Source: Bifidobacteriaceae bacterium (lineage in GTDB: Bacteria; Actinomycetota; Actinomycetes; Actinomycetales; Bifidobacteriaceae). From it: a stretch of 39,492 nt of DNA. Made by a program: the position numbers and the translations under genes. The notes beneath the pieces were generated by a model. The model saw only the letters and a program-made list of their open reading frames with translations. It had not been told where the DNA came from and made no database searches. Every line of letters starts with the position of its first letter. Within the stretch, counting starts at the first letter, position 1. Positions 33,169 to 39,492 of the stretch are shown here, piece after piece. Where the stretch lies: NCBI GenBank assembly GCA_022649925.1, contig JALCOX010000010.1, positions 1 to 39,492 on the forward strand. The letters are read 5' to 3'.

Positions 33169-33240
33169 GCTGTGTTCTTAATGACGTTTTGACCCCAAAA
33201 AACGAGTCCGGCGTCCCCAAAACGTCATTAAGAACACAGC
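33169..33240. repeat. 23-bp perfect inverted repeat between convergent genes
   Basis: The left arm 33169-33191 (begins GCTGTGTTCTTAATG, ends ACGTTTTG) and the right arm 33218-33240 are perfectly complementary over 23 bases. They enclose a 26-base spacer rich in CCCC and AAAA runs. It lies between the deformylase-like gene (+) and the ABC ATPase gene (-). There is no T-run typical of an intrinsic terminator after either arm. Confidence 0.93.
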
Positions 33241-33263
33241 GAGAGCAAAACGGCGGAGAACAA

Positions 33264-34019
33264 TCAAATATTCCTAAAGTACGAGAAGAACTCCTGCGTC
33301 TCCTTGCGCATGGAATGGTCCATGACCTCGGCGGGAGTACCGTATTCGGCCACCACGCCGTCCTGGAGCAGCACCACCTTGTCGGCGGCCTTGTGCGCGA
33401 AGCTCATCTCGTGGGTGGCCATGAGAATCGTCGCCCCCTGCTCCTTGATTTCCTCGACCATTCCGAGCACCTCGCCCACGAGCATGGGGTCGAGCGCGGA
33501 GGTGATCTCGTCGAGCAATAGGAGCTCCGGCCCAGTGAGAAGTGCACGCACAATGGCGACGCGCTGCTGCTGACCGCCAGAGAGCTGGTCCGGGTACGCG
33601 CCGGCCTTGGCCTCCATGCCGATGCGCTCCAGCAGCTCCATGGCGCGACTTTTGGCCTTGGCGGCAGGCCAATGGTGCACCTCGGTAGCGGCGAGTGTGA
33701 CGTTTCGCAAAACACTCATGTGCGGGAAGAGGTTGAACTGCTGAAACACCACGCCGATTCGAGAGCGTATGGCGTCCTGATTGGCCTTGGGATCGGTGAT
33801 GTCTGTGTCGCCCAGCCAGATTTGACCGTCGTTGACGCGCTCCAACAGGTTGACGCACTTCATGAGCGTGGACTTGCCCGAACCGGATGGCCCCAAAAGC
33901 GCCACCACCTCGTGCGGCTGAATGTCGAAGGAAACACCCTTCAGCACCGACGGCCCGTTTTTACCGTACGACTTCTTGACGTTATCTACCCGCAGAACCG
34001 GATTCTCACCTGCGCTCAT
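33264..34019 (-). CDS. polar amino acid ABC importer, ATP-binding protein
   Basis: This 251-residue ATPase of the HisP/GlnQ class energises uptake by the permease encoded just upstream. The Walker A is GPSGSGKS (43-50), the Q-loop VFQQFNLFPH (91-100), the signature LSGGQQQR (146-153) and the Walker B LLLLDE (166-171) followed by ITSALDP. MATHEMSFAH contains the H-loop. The ATG overlaps the permease stop (ATGA). It is last in a three-gene importer operon. Substrate class follows from the solute-binding protein; the exact amino acid is not known. Confidence 0.94.
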   Translation of the reverse strand: MSAGENPVLRVDNVKKSYGKNGPSVLKGVSFDIQPHEVVALLGPSGSGKSTLMKCVNLLERVNDGQIWLGDTDITDPKANQDAIRSRIGVVFQQFNLFPHMSVLRNVTLAATEVHHWPAAKAKSRAMELLERIGMEAKAGAYPDQLSGGQQQRVAIVRALLTGPELLLLDEITSALDPMLVGEVLGMVEEIKEQGATILMATHEMSFAHKAADKVVLLQDGVVAEYGTPAEVMDHSMRKETQEFFSYFRNI

Positions 34020-34882
34020 ACCGCACCTCCGCTCAACTCACGCTTGCGCAACCTATCCGAATACCAGTCGTTGAGAATGATGAACGGAATGCTCAGAAGG
34101 ATGAAGAGAACGCTGGCGACGACGTATGGCGTGAAATTGTACGAAGTGGCGACATCGATCTGGGCGGCGCGCACCGCATCGACTGCCCCGAGAACCGAGA
34201 TGAGGCCGACGTCTTTCTGCATGGAGATGAAGTCGTTCATCAGGGCCGGCGCGACTTTGCGGAGGGCTTGGGGAATGATGACGAGGCGCAGGGTTTTGCC
34301 CACCGACAGGCCCAGAGACCTGGCGGAGGCGCGCTGCGAGGGATGAATGCTCTCAAGGCCTGCGCGCAACACTTCGGCAACGTAGGCGGCATAGCCGAGA
34401 ATGATGGCGATCGTGCCGAGAATGGCGGGGTCGATGCGCCCGGGGAAGATTGCGAGGCCGGGGATGCCGAAGCCAATGAGATAGAGAATGACGATCATCG
34501 GGATGCCACGCATCACCGTTGTGTAGAGAATCGCCAGCATTCTCAAGGGAAAGAGGATGGCGGAGCGCGAGGTGCGCAGCAGCGCGATCACGACGGAGAG
34601 GATGGCGACTCCCACGACCGCGTAGAGGAGAACCTGAACGTTGAGCCAGAGTCCAGCCAGCACGTGTGGCAGGGACGACATGAAGTACTGTCCCGAGAAA
34701 AACGACTCGCGAACTCTGGACCAGCCCGGCGACATTCTCAGCCCGACGACGATGACGGCTGCGAGAACGAGCGAGCTGACGATGCTGGTAACGACTGAAC
34801 GGATGCGCTCGTTGCGGCGTGTAGCTCTTCGTTCGAGCTCCACGCCGCTGACGGCGTCGGACGATTCGATGATTTCGCTCAC
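34016..34882 (-). CDS. polar amino acid ABC importer, permease
   Basis: This 288-residue inner-membrane permease is of the HisM/GlnP type. A basic, Arg-rich N-terminal tail precedes one helix at about 29-50. The core holds the family pattern AGLWLNVQVLLYAVVGVAILSVVIALLRTS, RGIPMIVILYLIGFG and the EAA loop AEVLRAGLESIHPSQRASARSLGLSVGKTLRLVIIPQALRKVAPALMNDF. The GTG start lies 10 bases after the binding-protein stop, and the stop overlaps the ATPase start by 4 bases. A single permease gene suggests a homodimeric channel. Confidence 0.94.
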   Translation of the reverse strand: MSEIIESSDAVSGVELERRATRRNERIRSVVTSIVSSLVLAAVIVVGLRMSPGWSRVRESFFSGQYFMSSLPHVLAGLWLNVQVLLYAVVGVAILSVVIALLRTSRSAILFPLRMLAILYTTVMRGIPMIVILYLIGFGIPGLAIFPGRIDPAILGTIAIILGYAAYVAEVLRAGLESIHPSQRASARSLGLSVGKTLRLVIIPQALRKVAPALMNDFISMQKDVGLISVLGAVDAVRAAQIDVATSYNFTPYVVASVLFILLSIPFIILNDWYSDRLRKRELSGGAV

Positions 34883-34892
34883 CCGACTATGT

Positions 34893-35756
34893 TTACTTCA
34901 GCTCAGTGACATCTGTGGTGTACTGGGCGAGCCACTTGTCTTGCAGCTTCTTCAGGCTGCCGTCCTTGCGCATGGAGTCAAGCGCGGCACTGACCTTCTT
35001 GGTGAGCTTGGAGTCCTTGGGCAGGACAATTCCGAGGCCGTCGGGCTCTTCGGATCCGGCGATGCGACCCAGAACCTTGGCGGACTTGACCTGATTGGAA
35101 TCCACGATGTAGACGCTCTCGACAGTGGAGGTGGCGAGCGCGTCGATCTGACCGGCGTCGAGCGCCTGAGCCAGGGCGGCATCGTCATTGAAGGTCTGAA
35201 CATTCTGGTTGATGTGCTTCTTCACCTGCGTATATGCGGGCGTGCCAACCATGGCACCGACGGTTGCGTTCTTGAGGTCCGCGAGGCTCGTCGCGGTGGC
35301 GTACTTAGAGTTCTTCTTCACCACGACGGAGGTGGTGTCGTTGTAATAGCTGGTAGAGAAGTCGACGGCCTTCTTGCGTTCAGGCGTCACGGAGAACTGC
35401 TGGATGTTGAGATCCCAGTCCTTGGCTCCGGGCGCGATGGCGGCATCGAAGGAGGTGCGCGTCCACTTGACGTTCTTCTTTGCGAATCCGAGCTTTTCCG
35501 CAACCTTGTAGGCAATTGCCGCCTCAAAGCCTTCGCCAGTCTCTGGCTTGTTGTTCATCACCCACGGTTCATACGCCGGATTGCCCGTGGCGATGGTCAG
35601 GGTACCTGGGTTCACCGTCTGCTGCGTGACATCGCTCGTGCTGGCGTCGGACGACGTCGGGCCTGAACCGCACGCCGCCACAGACAACGTGAGAGCACCT
35701 GCTGCAACAAGTGCCGCTGCGCCGCGAAGCGCCTTCGTAACCGAATGTGAGAACAT
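34893..35756 (-). CDS. polar amino acid ABC importer, solute-binding lipoprotein
   Basis: This 287-residue binding protein is of the SBP_bac_3 family. A lipoprotein signal (basic SHSVTKALRG, then a hydrophobic run) ends in SVAAC with the lipidated cysteine at C29, and a Ser/Thr-rich linker follows. The mature part shows EGFEAAIAYKVAEKLGF, VDFSTSYYNDTTSVVV and VGTPAYTQVKKHI, as in glutamine/arginine/cystine binders. The ATG at 35756 has GGAGG six bases upstream, so the longer frame to 35819 is rejected. LspA from this window would process it. The ligand is not predictable; the upstream methyl-cycle-like operon makes a sulfur amino acid one guess. Confidence 0.93.
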   Translation of the reverse strand: MFSHSVTKALRGAAALVAAGALTLSVAACGSGPTSSDASTSDVTQQTVNPGTLTIATGNPAYEPWVMNNKPETGEGFEAAIAYKVAEKLGFAKKNVKWTRTSFDAAIAPGAKDWDLNIQQFSVTPERKKAVDFSTSYYNDTTSVVVKKNSKYATATSLADLKNATVGAMVGTPAYTQVKKHINQNVQTFNDDAALAQALDAGQIDALATSTVESVYIVDSNQVKSAKVLGRIAGSEEPDGLGIVLPKDSKLTKKVSAALDSMRKDGSLKKLQDKWLAQYTTDVTELK

Positions 35757-35777
35757 TCCAATCCTCCTCGTAGATTG

Positions 35778-35796
35778 GCGCATCCCGCAGATGCGC
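35778..35796 (-). promoter_or_regulatory. 7-bp inverted repeat in the leader of the importer operon
   Basis: GCGCATC (35778-35784) and GATGCGC (35790-35796) are perfectly complementary around CCGCA, 22 bases ahead of the binding-protein start. It may be an operator or an mRNA hairpin next to the GGAGG. Confidence 0.4.
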
Positions 35797-35879
35797 TCCA
35801 CCACACCATAGCGTGCCACGTATCAGAGCGCACCCCTGTCGTTATCGGAACTGCTGATAGCACGCGATAAAAAATACTG

Positions 35880-36479
35880 CTACTCAAGCGAGAAGCCGTC
35901 GAAAACGAAGCCCGGCGAGACCATACACGACACCAGAGCGTCCGTCTGGCTCGGGATCGTCCGCTGCCACACACCCGCCGGAACAATCGCGTGCCCCGCG
36001 GCTGTGAGATAGCTCACGCCCTCCGTGACCTGTGTGGTCGCCTTTCGCGCGTCTTCGGAATCACGGCCCGCCTGAACGCCCAATTCCACGACGCGCTCAA
36101 GGTGAGGCGCACTCCCCGTTCCACCGAAACCGAGCTTCACTGTACCAGGACCATGCCACAGCCACACTTCGTCAGCGTCCACCTTGTGCCATTCGCTGTA
36201 ATCACCCGCCGGCAACAAGAAGTAGATCAGCGAGGCAAACGGCCGGGCGCCCGTAGCGGAGCCTTGGTCACCGAGTGCGGCGTCCTGCGCCGCGTGCGCC
36301 GTGGTGTGCGGCGACTGCCAGTCCCTGCGGAACCAACCACCCTCGGGATGCGGGGCGAGATTGAGATCTGAGATGGTGGCCCGGGCGTAGTCACTGAGGC
36401 GAGCGTCGGGATGGTGAACCGGAGACGGAAGCGAGTCAAAGTTGTCCGTGGAGCCTTCAGCGTCAGGTGCGTTCGTCAT
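35880..36479 (-). CDS. cupin, DUF985 family
   Basis: This 199-residue single-domain cupin is of the DUF985 (Cupin_5) family. The hallmark NLAPHPEGGWFRRDWQS is near residues 40-56. The metal-binding strands include FASLIYFLLPAGDYSEWHKVDADEVWLWHGPG (two histidines and a glutamate) and HAIVPAGVWQRT. Residues 1-25 look disordered. The ATG overlaps the amidohydrolase stop (ATGA), so it is the third gene of a tight operon. Known relatives bind a metal or sugar-like ligand, but no general function is established. A role in the same pathway as the two enzymes upstream is inferred from coupling. Confidence 0.88.
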   Translation of the reverse strand: MTNAPDAEGSTDNFDSLPSPVHHPDARLSDYARATISDLNLAPHPEGGWFRRDWQSPHTTAHAAQDAALGDQGSATGARPFASLIYFLLPAGDYSEWHKVDADEVWLWHGPGTVKLGFGGTGSAPHLERVVELGVQAGRDSEDARKATTQVTEGVSYLTAAGHAIVPAGVWQRTIPSQTDALVSCMVSPGFVFDGFSLE

Positions 36480-37897
36480 TTTTCATCCTCCACACTCTGC
36501 TCGGCTGGCGACGTCTCAATGTCTTCGAACGCGGCGTCGTTGTAGACGAGCCGGCCCGAGATGACGGTCGCGCGATTCGAGCCACCGCCGTCGCGGACGA
36601 AGCGCTCCAGCGTCTCCTCGATGCCTCCGGGGCTGAGAACGTCCGTGGACACATCGAAAAACGCGAGATCCGCGCGCGCGCCGGCATTGATTTGACCGAT
36701 TCTGTCGGGACCGACATTGAGACCCATGGCCTCCGCTCCCCCGAGGGTGAGCATGCGGATGAGGCGATGGGAAAGATCGGCCTGATCGTAACCCTGTGCG
36801 CGGGCCAGATCGAAGAGCTCGGAGCAGTCGTCGAGAACGTCGAGACTGGGAGAGCTCGAGAGTGAATCGGTTCCGATGGAAACGAGATTGCCCTCGCGCA
36901 GATAATCCGCGATGGGAGCCTCGCTCATCGTCGACGTGATGCGATTCGACCGCGGGCACAGGGCAACGCTGACGCCGCGCTGACGCAGGAGACGACGGTC
37001 CTCCTTGTCTGCGTACACGCCGTGGGCGATATGCACGTCGGGCCCGAGCGCCCCCAGCTGATCGACGAACTGGATGGCGGAGGCTCCGAAGCCGTGCTTC
37101 TTCAAGTCCCTGTAGCTTTGCCACTCGTTGTTCTGCCACTCCACACCCGTGTACGTCGTGAGATCGGCGGGGCGCGTACCTCGCTCAAGTGGAGTTTCAC
37201 CGAGGTGAATGTGCAGACGCATTCCCACGCGTCGGGCGATGTCCGGCATGTCGAGGAAGGGCTCGGATTCCAGGGAATACGGCGCGTGCGGGCTGATGCC
37301 GACGGACTCGAGACCCATGTCCGAGATCGCGGTCAGCCGCTCGACGAGCCTGCGCTTACCCTCGGCGCGCCACTGCTCGTTGGACCAATCCATGATCTCC
37401 CAGTAAGCGACCCCGCGCAGCCCTTGCGAGCGCAACGCCCCAATGGCTTCGATGTTGGTCACCACATCCGCCGCGGCTGTCGTCCCCGCCTCGACGAGCA
37501 TTCGGGCACCTTGATCGGCAGAATCCCTCCAAATGCTCGCCGGCTCACGCACCAACGCATCGTAGACCTTGTTGAAACCGAGCTCCCACCCGCGAAAATC
37601 CGCGTAGTCACCTGCTCCCACACTCGCCATGTTCGTGTACTGCAAATGCGTGTGCGCGTTGACCAGACCGGGCGTCATGATGCCGTCCCAGTGGCGTTCC
37701 ACCAACCGCAGCCGAGGACCGAACTCCTCCTTCAGCGTGGCGATGACCCACTCCCGTGTTCCGATATTGATGACGCGGCCCTCGTACACCGCCACGGAAC
37801 CGTTGGGAATGACCGGAGCGGTGACAGGTATGACGAGGCGCGCCGAATACACAACGACCTGTGCGCCCCACAGTGCCGTTCCGAAAGCCGGATTCAT
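36476..37897 (-). CDS. amidohydrolase, nucleoside/aminofutalosine deaminase-like
   Basis: This 473-residue metal-dependent amidohydrolase belongs to the group with SAH/MTA deaminases, aminodeoxyfutalosine deaminase and TrzN-type enzymes. Metal ligands are H82 and H84 (NAHTHLQY), H229 (HIHLGET, with E234), H292 (AHGVYADKED) and D344 (GTDSLSSSPSLDVL). SPHAPYS (202-208) and CPRSN (314-318) are typical of purine-nucleoside-type deaminases. The ATG overlaps the SAHH-like stop (ATGA), and its own stop overlaps the cupin start. The pairing suggests it deaminates or hydrolyses an adenosyl or deoxyadenosyl compound. The substrate is an inference from family and neighbours; no menaquinone gene is adjacent to support a futalosine role. 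Confidence 0.87.
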   Translation of the reverse strand: MNPAFGTALWGAQVVVYSARLVIPVTAPVIPNGSVAVYEGRVINIGTREWVIATLKEEFGPRLRLVERHWDGIMTPGLVNAHTHLQYTNMASVGAGDYADFRGWELGFNKVYDALVREPASIWRDSADQGARMLVEAGTTAAADVVTNIEAIGALRSQGLRGVAYWEIMDWSNEQWRAEGKRRLVERLTAISDMGLESVGISPHAPYSLESEPFLDMPDIARRVGMRLHIHLGETPLERGTRPADLTTYTGVEWQNNEWQSYRDLKKHGFGASAIQFVDQLGALGPDVHIAHGVYADKEDRRLLRQRGVSVALCPRSNRITSTMSEAPIADYLREGNLVSIGTDSLSSSPSLDVLDDCSELFDLARAQGYDQADLSHRLIRMLTLGGAEAMGLNVGPDRIGQINAGARADLAFFDVSTDVLSPGGIEETLERFVRDGGGSNRATVISGRLVYNDAAFEDIETSPAEQSVEDEK

Positions 37898-39348
37898 GCT
37901 CGCTCCTCCCCCTCGTGTTCGCTCGTCATTTCATCCTCGAATCTGCTCAGCCGCCAATCATAGACCTGCGCGTGAGCTGTTGAGGTTGAACATCCCCGGG
38001 CCTCAAGCGCCACGGAGGCGATGTGTCGGTCCGCATCGGCGTCCAGTTGGAGGAGGTGATTTTCCAGCTTCCCTCGGTGCTCGAGCAGATAACCGATGGC
38101 CATGGTTTGCACACCGAAGCTCAGATCCATCACATCGATGGGGTTGCCATTACCAGCGGTGTAGTTGACGCCGTCGCCGTCACTGAGAAGCCGCAACGTG
38201 GGTCCCTGAGGAATATTGATCTGGCTTAAGGGCGACTCCGTGCGCGCAAAACCTGGGATCTCATCGAGTCCAACCTCGTTGGAAATGCCACCGATGACTC
38301 CCACCAAAGCTCCCGAACGCATCTGCTGCAGCGTGGAGAGCGGTACCGTGTGGCGCACACCCGTCGCCGAGATCACCATGTCAACGTGGGGCGCCACCTC
38401 TGAAAGATCGGCCGTTGCGAAGCCGTCGAAAACCGCGCGCAGACTCGCCACCGGATCCGTGTCACACACGGTGACGTGCGCGCCCACCGCGCGAATTCTG
38501 CGCGCAAAGCCCGCTCCGACTGGGCCGTAACCCACCACGGCAACCGAGGAATTCTCGAAAGCCTCCGCGCCCAGAATCTCAAGCATGGTCGTCACGCACG
38601 TCTCGCCCGTCCCGTGGGCGTTGTCAAAGTTTGTTTTGAGCGCGGAATTGTTGACGGCGATCACGGGGAAGGTCAGCGCCCGGTCGCGGTCCATCGCCTC
38701 GAAGGCGCGCACGCCACTGGTCGTCTCCTCGGCGACACCGATGAGGTTCTTCGCCAATTCGGGCCGCTGACTCATGAGAAGTCGGGCGAAGCTGGCACCG
38801 TCATCAATGAGAATGTCAGGGCGAATGTCGTCGAGCAGCTTGAGCGCCTCGTCGCGGCGCCTGCGCGCGGACCACTCCACCTGGGCGGCAACTTCGATGC
38901 CCCTCTTGCGCAATTCCTCAATCACCCGAGGATCTGTCGACTCCCCGTCACAGTAAATGCCGACGATGGCACCCGCCGCAGCCAGTTCTTCGAGGAACAC
39001 GGCGGTCTTGGGTTCAAGGACGATGCTGATGGCAAAGCGCACACCCGCAAGTCTGCCCGTGCGCGCCAGATCGGCGAGGAGGCGTCGGACTACTGGCATC
39101 CTCTTGCGCGCGTGGTCAATCGCCTGCGCCCCGTTCATGGCAAGCAAGCTCAGGCCATCCTCTTCATCGGACGCGTCGAAGACAAAATCAGCCGCCGCAC
39201 GGTCTGACACAAGAATCATTCCCCACTGTTGAGCCTGACTTTTGACGTCACTCGCGGCCGGAGAATCCGGTGGTACGAAGAGTCTCGCACCCGCCAACGA
39301 ACGATTTGTATCCCGAGATACCACCCGCGCCCACTGTGCAAAACTCAT
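37894..39348 (-). CDS. S-adenosylhomocysteine-hydrolase-like NAD-binding protein lacking key histidines
   Basis: This 484-residue protein aligns with adenosylhomocysteinase. It keeps the NAD site (VVGYGPVGAGFARR, GYGPVG 273-278), EETTSG (207-212), IDDG (181-184), and K238, D242 and N243 in NNSALKTNFDN, matching K186/D190/N191 of mammalian SAHH. The GHFDxE histidine (H301) is G354 in IGGISNE. The GHPSFVM histidine (H353) is N402 in GNPIDVM. The LHMT histidine (H55) is replaced in SIVLEPKT (about V110). The adenosine and catalytic site is therefore altered, and normal SAH hydrolysis is doubtful. The ATG at 39348 follows AGGAG at four bases; an extension to 39381 is unlikely. It is first in a coupled operon with the amidohydrolase and the cupin. 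Confidence 0.85.
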   Translation of the reverse strand: MSFAQWARVVSRDTNRSLAGARLFVPPDSPAASDVKSQAQQWGMILVSDRAAADFVFDASDEEDGLSLLAMNGAQAIDHARKRMPVVRRLLADLARTGRLAGVRFAISIVLEPKTAVFLEELAAAGAIVGIYCDGESTDPRVIEELRKRGIEVAAQVEWSARRRRDEALKLLDDIRPDILIDDGASFARLLMSQRPELAKNLIGVAEETTSGVRAFEAMDRDRALTFPVIAVNNSALKTNFDNAHGTGETCVTTMLEILGAEAFENSSVAVVGYGPVGAGFARRIRAVGAHVTVCDTDPVASLRAVFDGFATADLSEVAPHVDMVISATGVRHTVPLSTLQQMRSGALVGVIGGISNEVGLDEIPGFARTESPLSQINIPQGPTLRLLSDGDGVNYTAGNGNPIDVMDLSFGVQTMAIGYLLEHRGKLENHLLQLDADADRHIASVALEARGCSTSTAHAQVYDWRLSRFEDEMTSEHEGEERA

Positions 39349-39396
39349 ATTGCTCCTCTTCGCTACGGCATTGCCGCGCACCAGCGTAGCAGCAGA

Positions 39397-39492
39397 TCAC
39401 CACACTTTTCGATACCCGCTCCGCCAGATCACCACGGCCGCCGCCACGAGCCCAAGCCCTGCCGCGAGCGCCCACCACGCGAATCCTGGGAT
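39397..39492 (-). CDS. C-terminal end of a membrane protein (rest outside window)
   Basis: Reading the minus strand from the right edge, 31 codons encode a Gly/Ala/Val-rich hydrophobic helix (WWALAAGLGLVAAAVVIW) followed by a short basic tail RSGYRKVW and TGA. That is a typical last membrane segment with a positive cytoplasmic end. The stop lies 48 bases ahead of the SAHH-like start on the same strand, so it may belong to the same transcript. The family cannot be named from this fragment. Confidence 0.5.
   Translation of the reverse strand: MPGFAWWALAAGLGLVAAAVVIWRSGYRKVW

Noticed and set aside
28624-33240. Integrative element with attachment sites at tRNA-Arg
   Set aside because: No integrase, excisionase or second copy of the tRNA 3' end was found, so only a possible old island is reported.
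36476-39348. Calling the SAHH-like and amidohydrolase genes simply ahcY and cytosine or guanine deaminase
   Set aside because: The SAHH-like protein lacks the catalytic histidines, and the amidohydrolase motifs fit several substrates, so specific enzyme names would overstate the evidence.
39248-39478. A 76-codon minus-strand frame at the right edge
   Set aside because: It overlaps the well-supported start of the SAHH-like gene in another frame and lacks recognisable features. The competing frame ending at 39397 encodes a clear membrane helix.

Overview
The window reads as an actinobacterial chromosome, most likely from the Bifidobacteriales or a near relative. It carries an actinobacterial PriA-type HisA, GlnA2-type glutamine synthetase, Wag31/DivIVA with SepF and YggT, a large HrpA helicase and a dimeric glycyl-tRNA synthetase. 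The linkage hrpA / glnA / hisA-hisH-X-hisB-hisC-hisD / dnaE / rluD-lspA-wag31-yggT-sepF-ftsZ / dus-glyS resembles bifidobacterial gene order as I remember it. That assignment is recall, not a search. Most genes lie on the minus strand, are GC-rich and overlap by 4 or 8 bases, which suggests translational coupling.

Layout. 1-2.7 kb: 3' part of hrpA (+). 2.9-9.7 kb: glnA and a histidine operon running hisD-hisC-hisB-(unknown)-hisH-hisA, all minus. 9.8-11.1 kb: an unrecognised membrane protein with a large extracellular region. 11.2-20 kb: dnaE, an RluA-family pseudouridine synthase, lspA, wag31, yggT, sepF and ftsZ, the DNA replication and division block. 20.1-22.8 kb: dus and glyS. 23.0 kb: a small thiamine-binding-type protein (+). 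23.5-26.9 kb: uppS, recO and a membrane-fused alpha/beta hydrolase. 27.0-28.4 kb: a second DivIVA-like protein with four GY-x-VD modules. 28.6 kb: tRNA-Arg(CCU).

29.0-33.1 kb (+) is a D-serine module of visibly lower GC: a GntP-family permease, D-serine dehydratase, a YheO/DauR-type regulator and a peptide-deformylase-like protein. 33.3-35.8 kb (-) is a polar-amino-acid ABC importer. 35.9-39.3 kb (-) is a three-gene operon with 4-base overlaps: an S-adenosylhomocysteine-hydrolase-like protein that has lost three catalytic histidines, a nucleoside-deaminase-like amidohydrolase and a DUF985 cupin. The far right edge holds the last 31 codons of a membrane protein (-).

The most unusual signals are: (1) long perfect inverted repeats in all three convergent gene junctions of the window, plus a nested imperfect one next to the tRNA; (2) the degenerate SAHH-like operon; (3) nine back-to-back 11-residue repeats in Wag31; (4) an Asn-to-His change in the FtsZ T7 loop; (5) the tRNA-adjacent D-serine island. 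No CRISPR array, insertion sequence, integrase or phage gene was seen.
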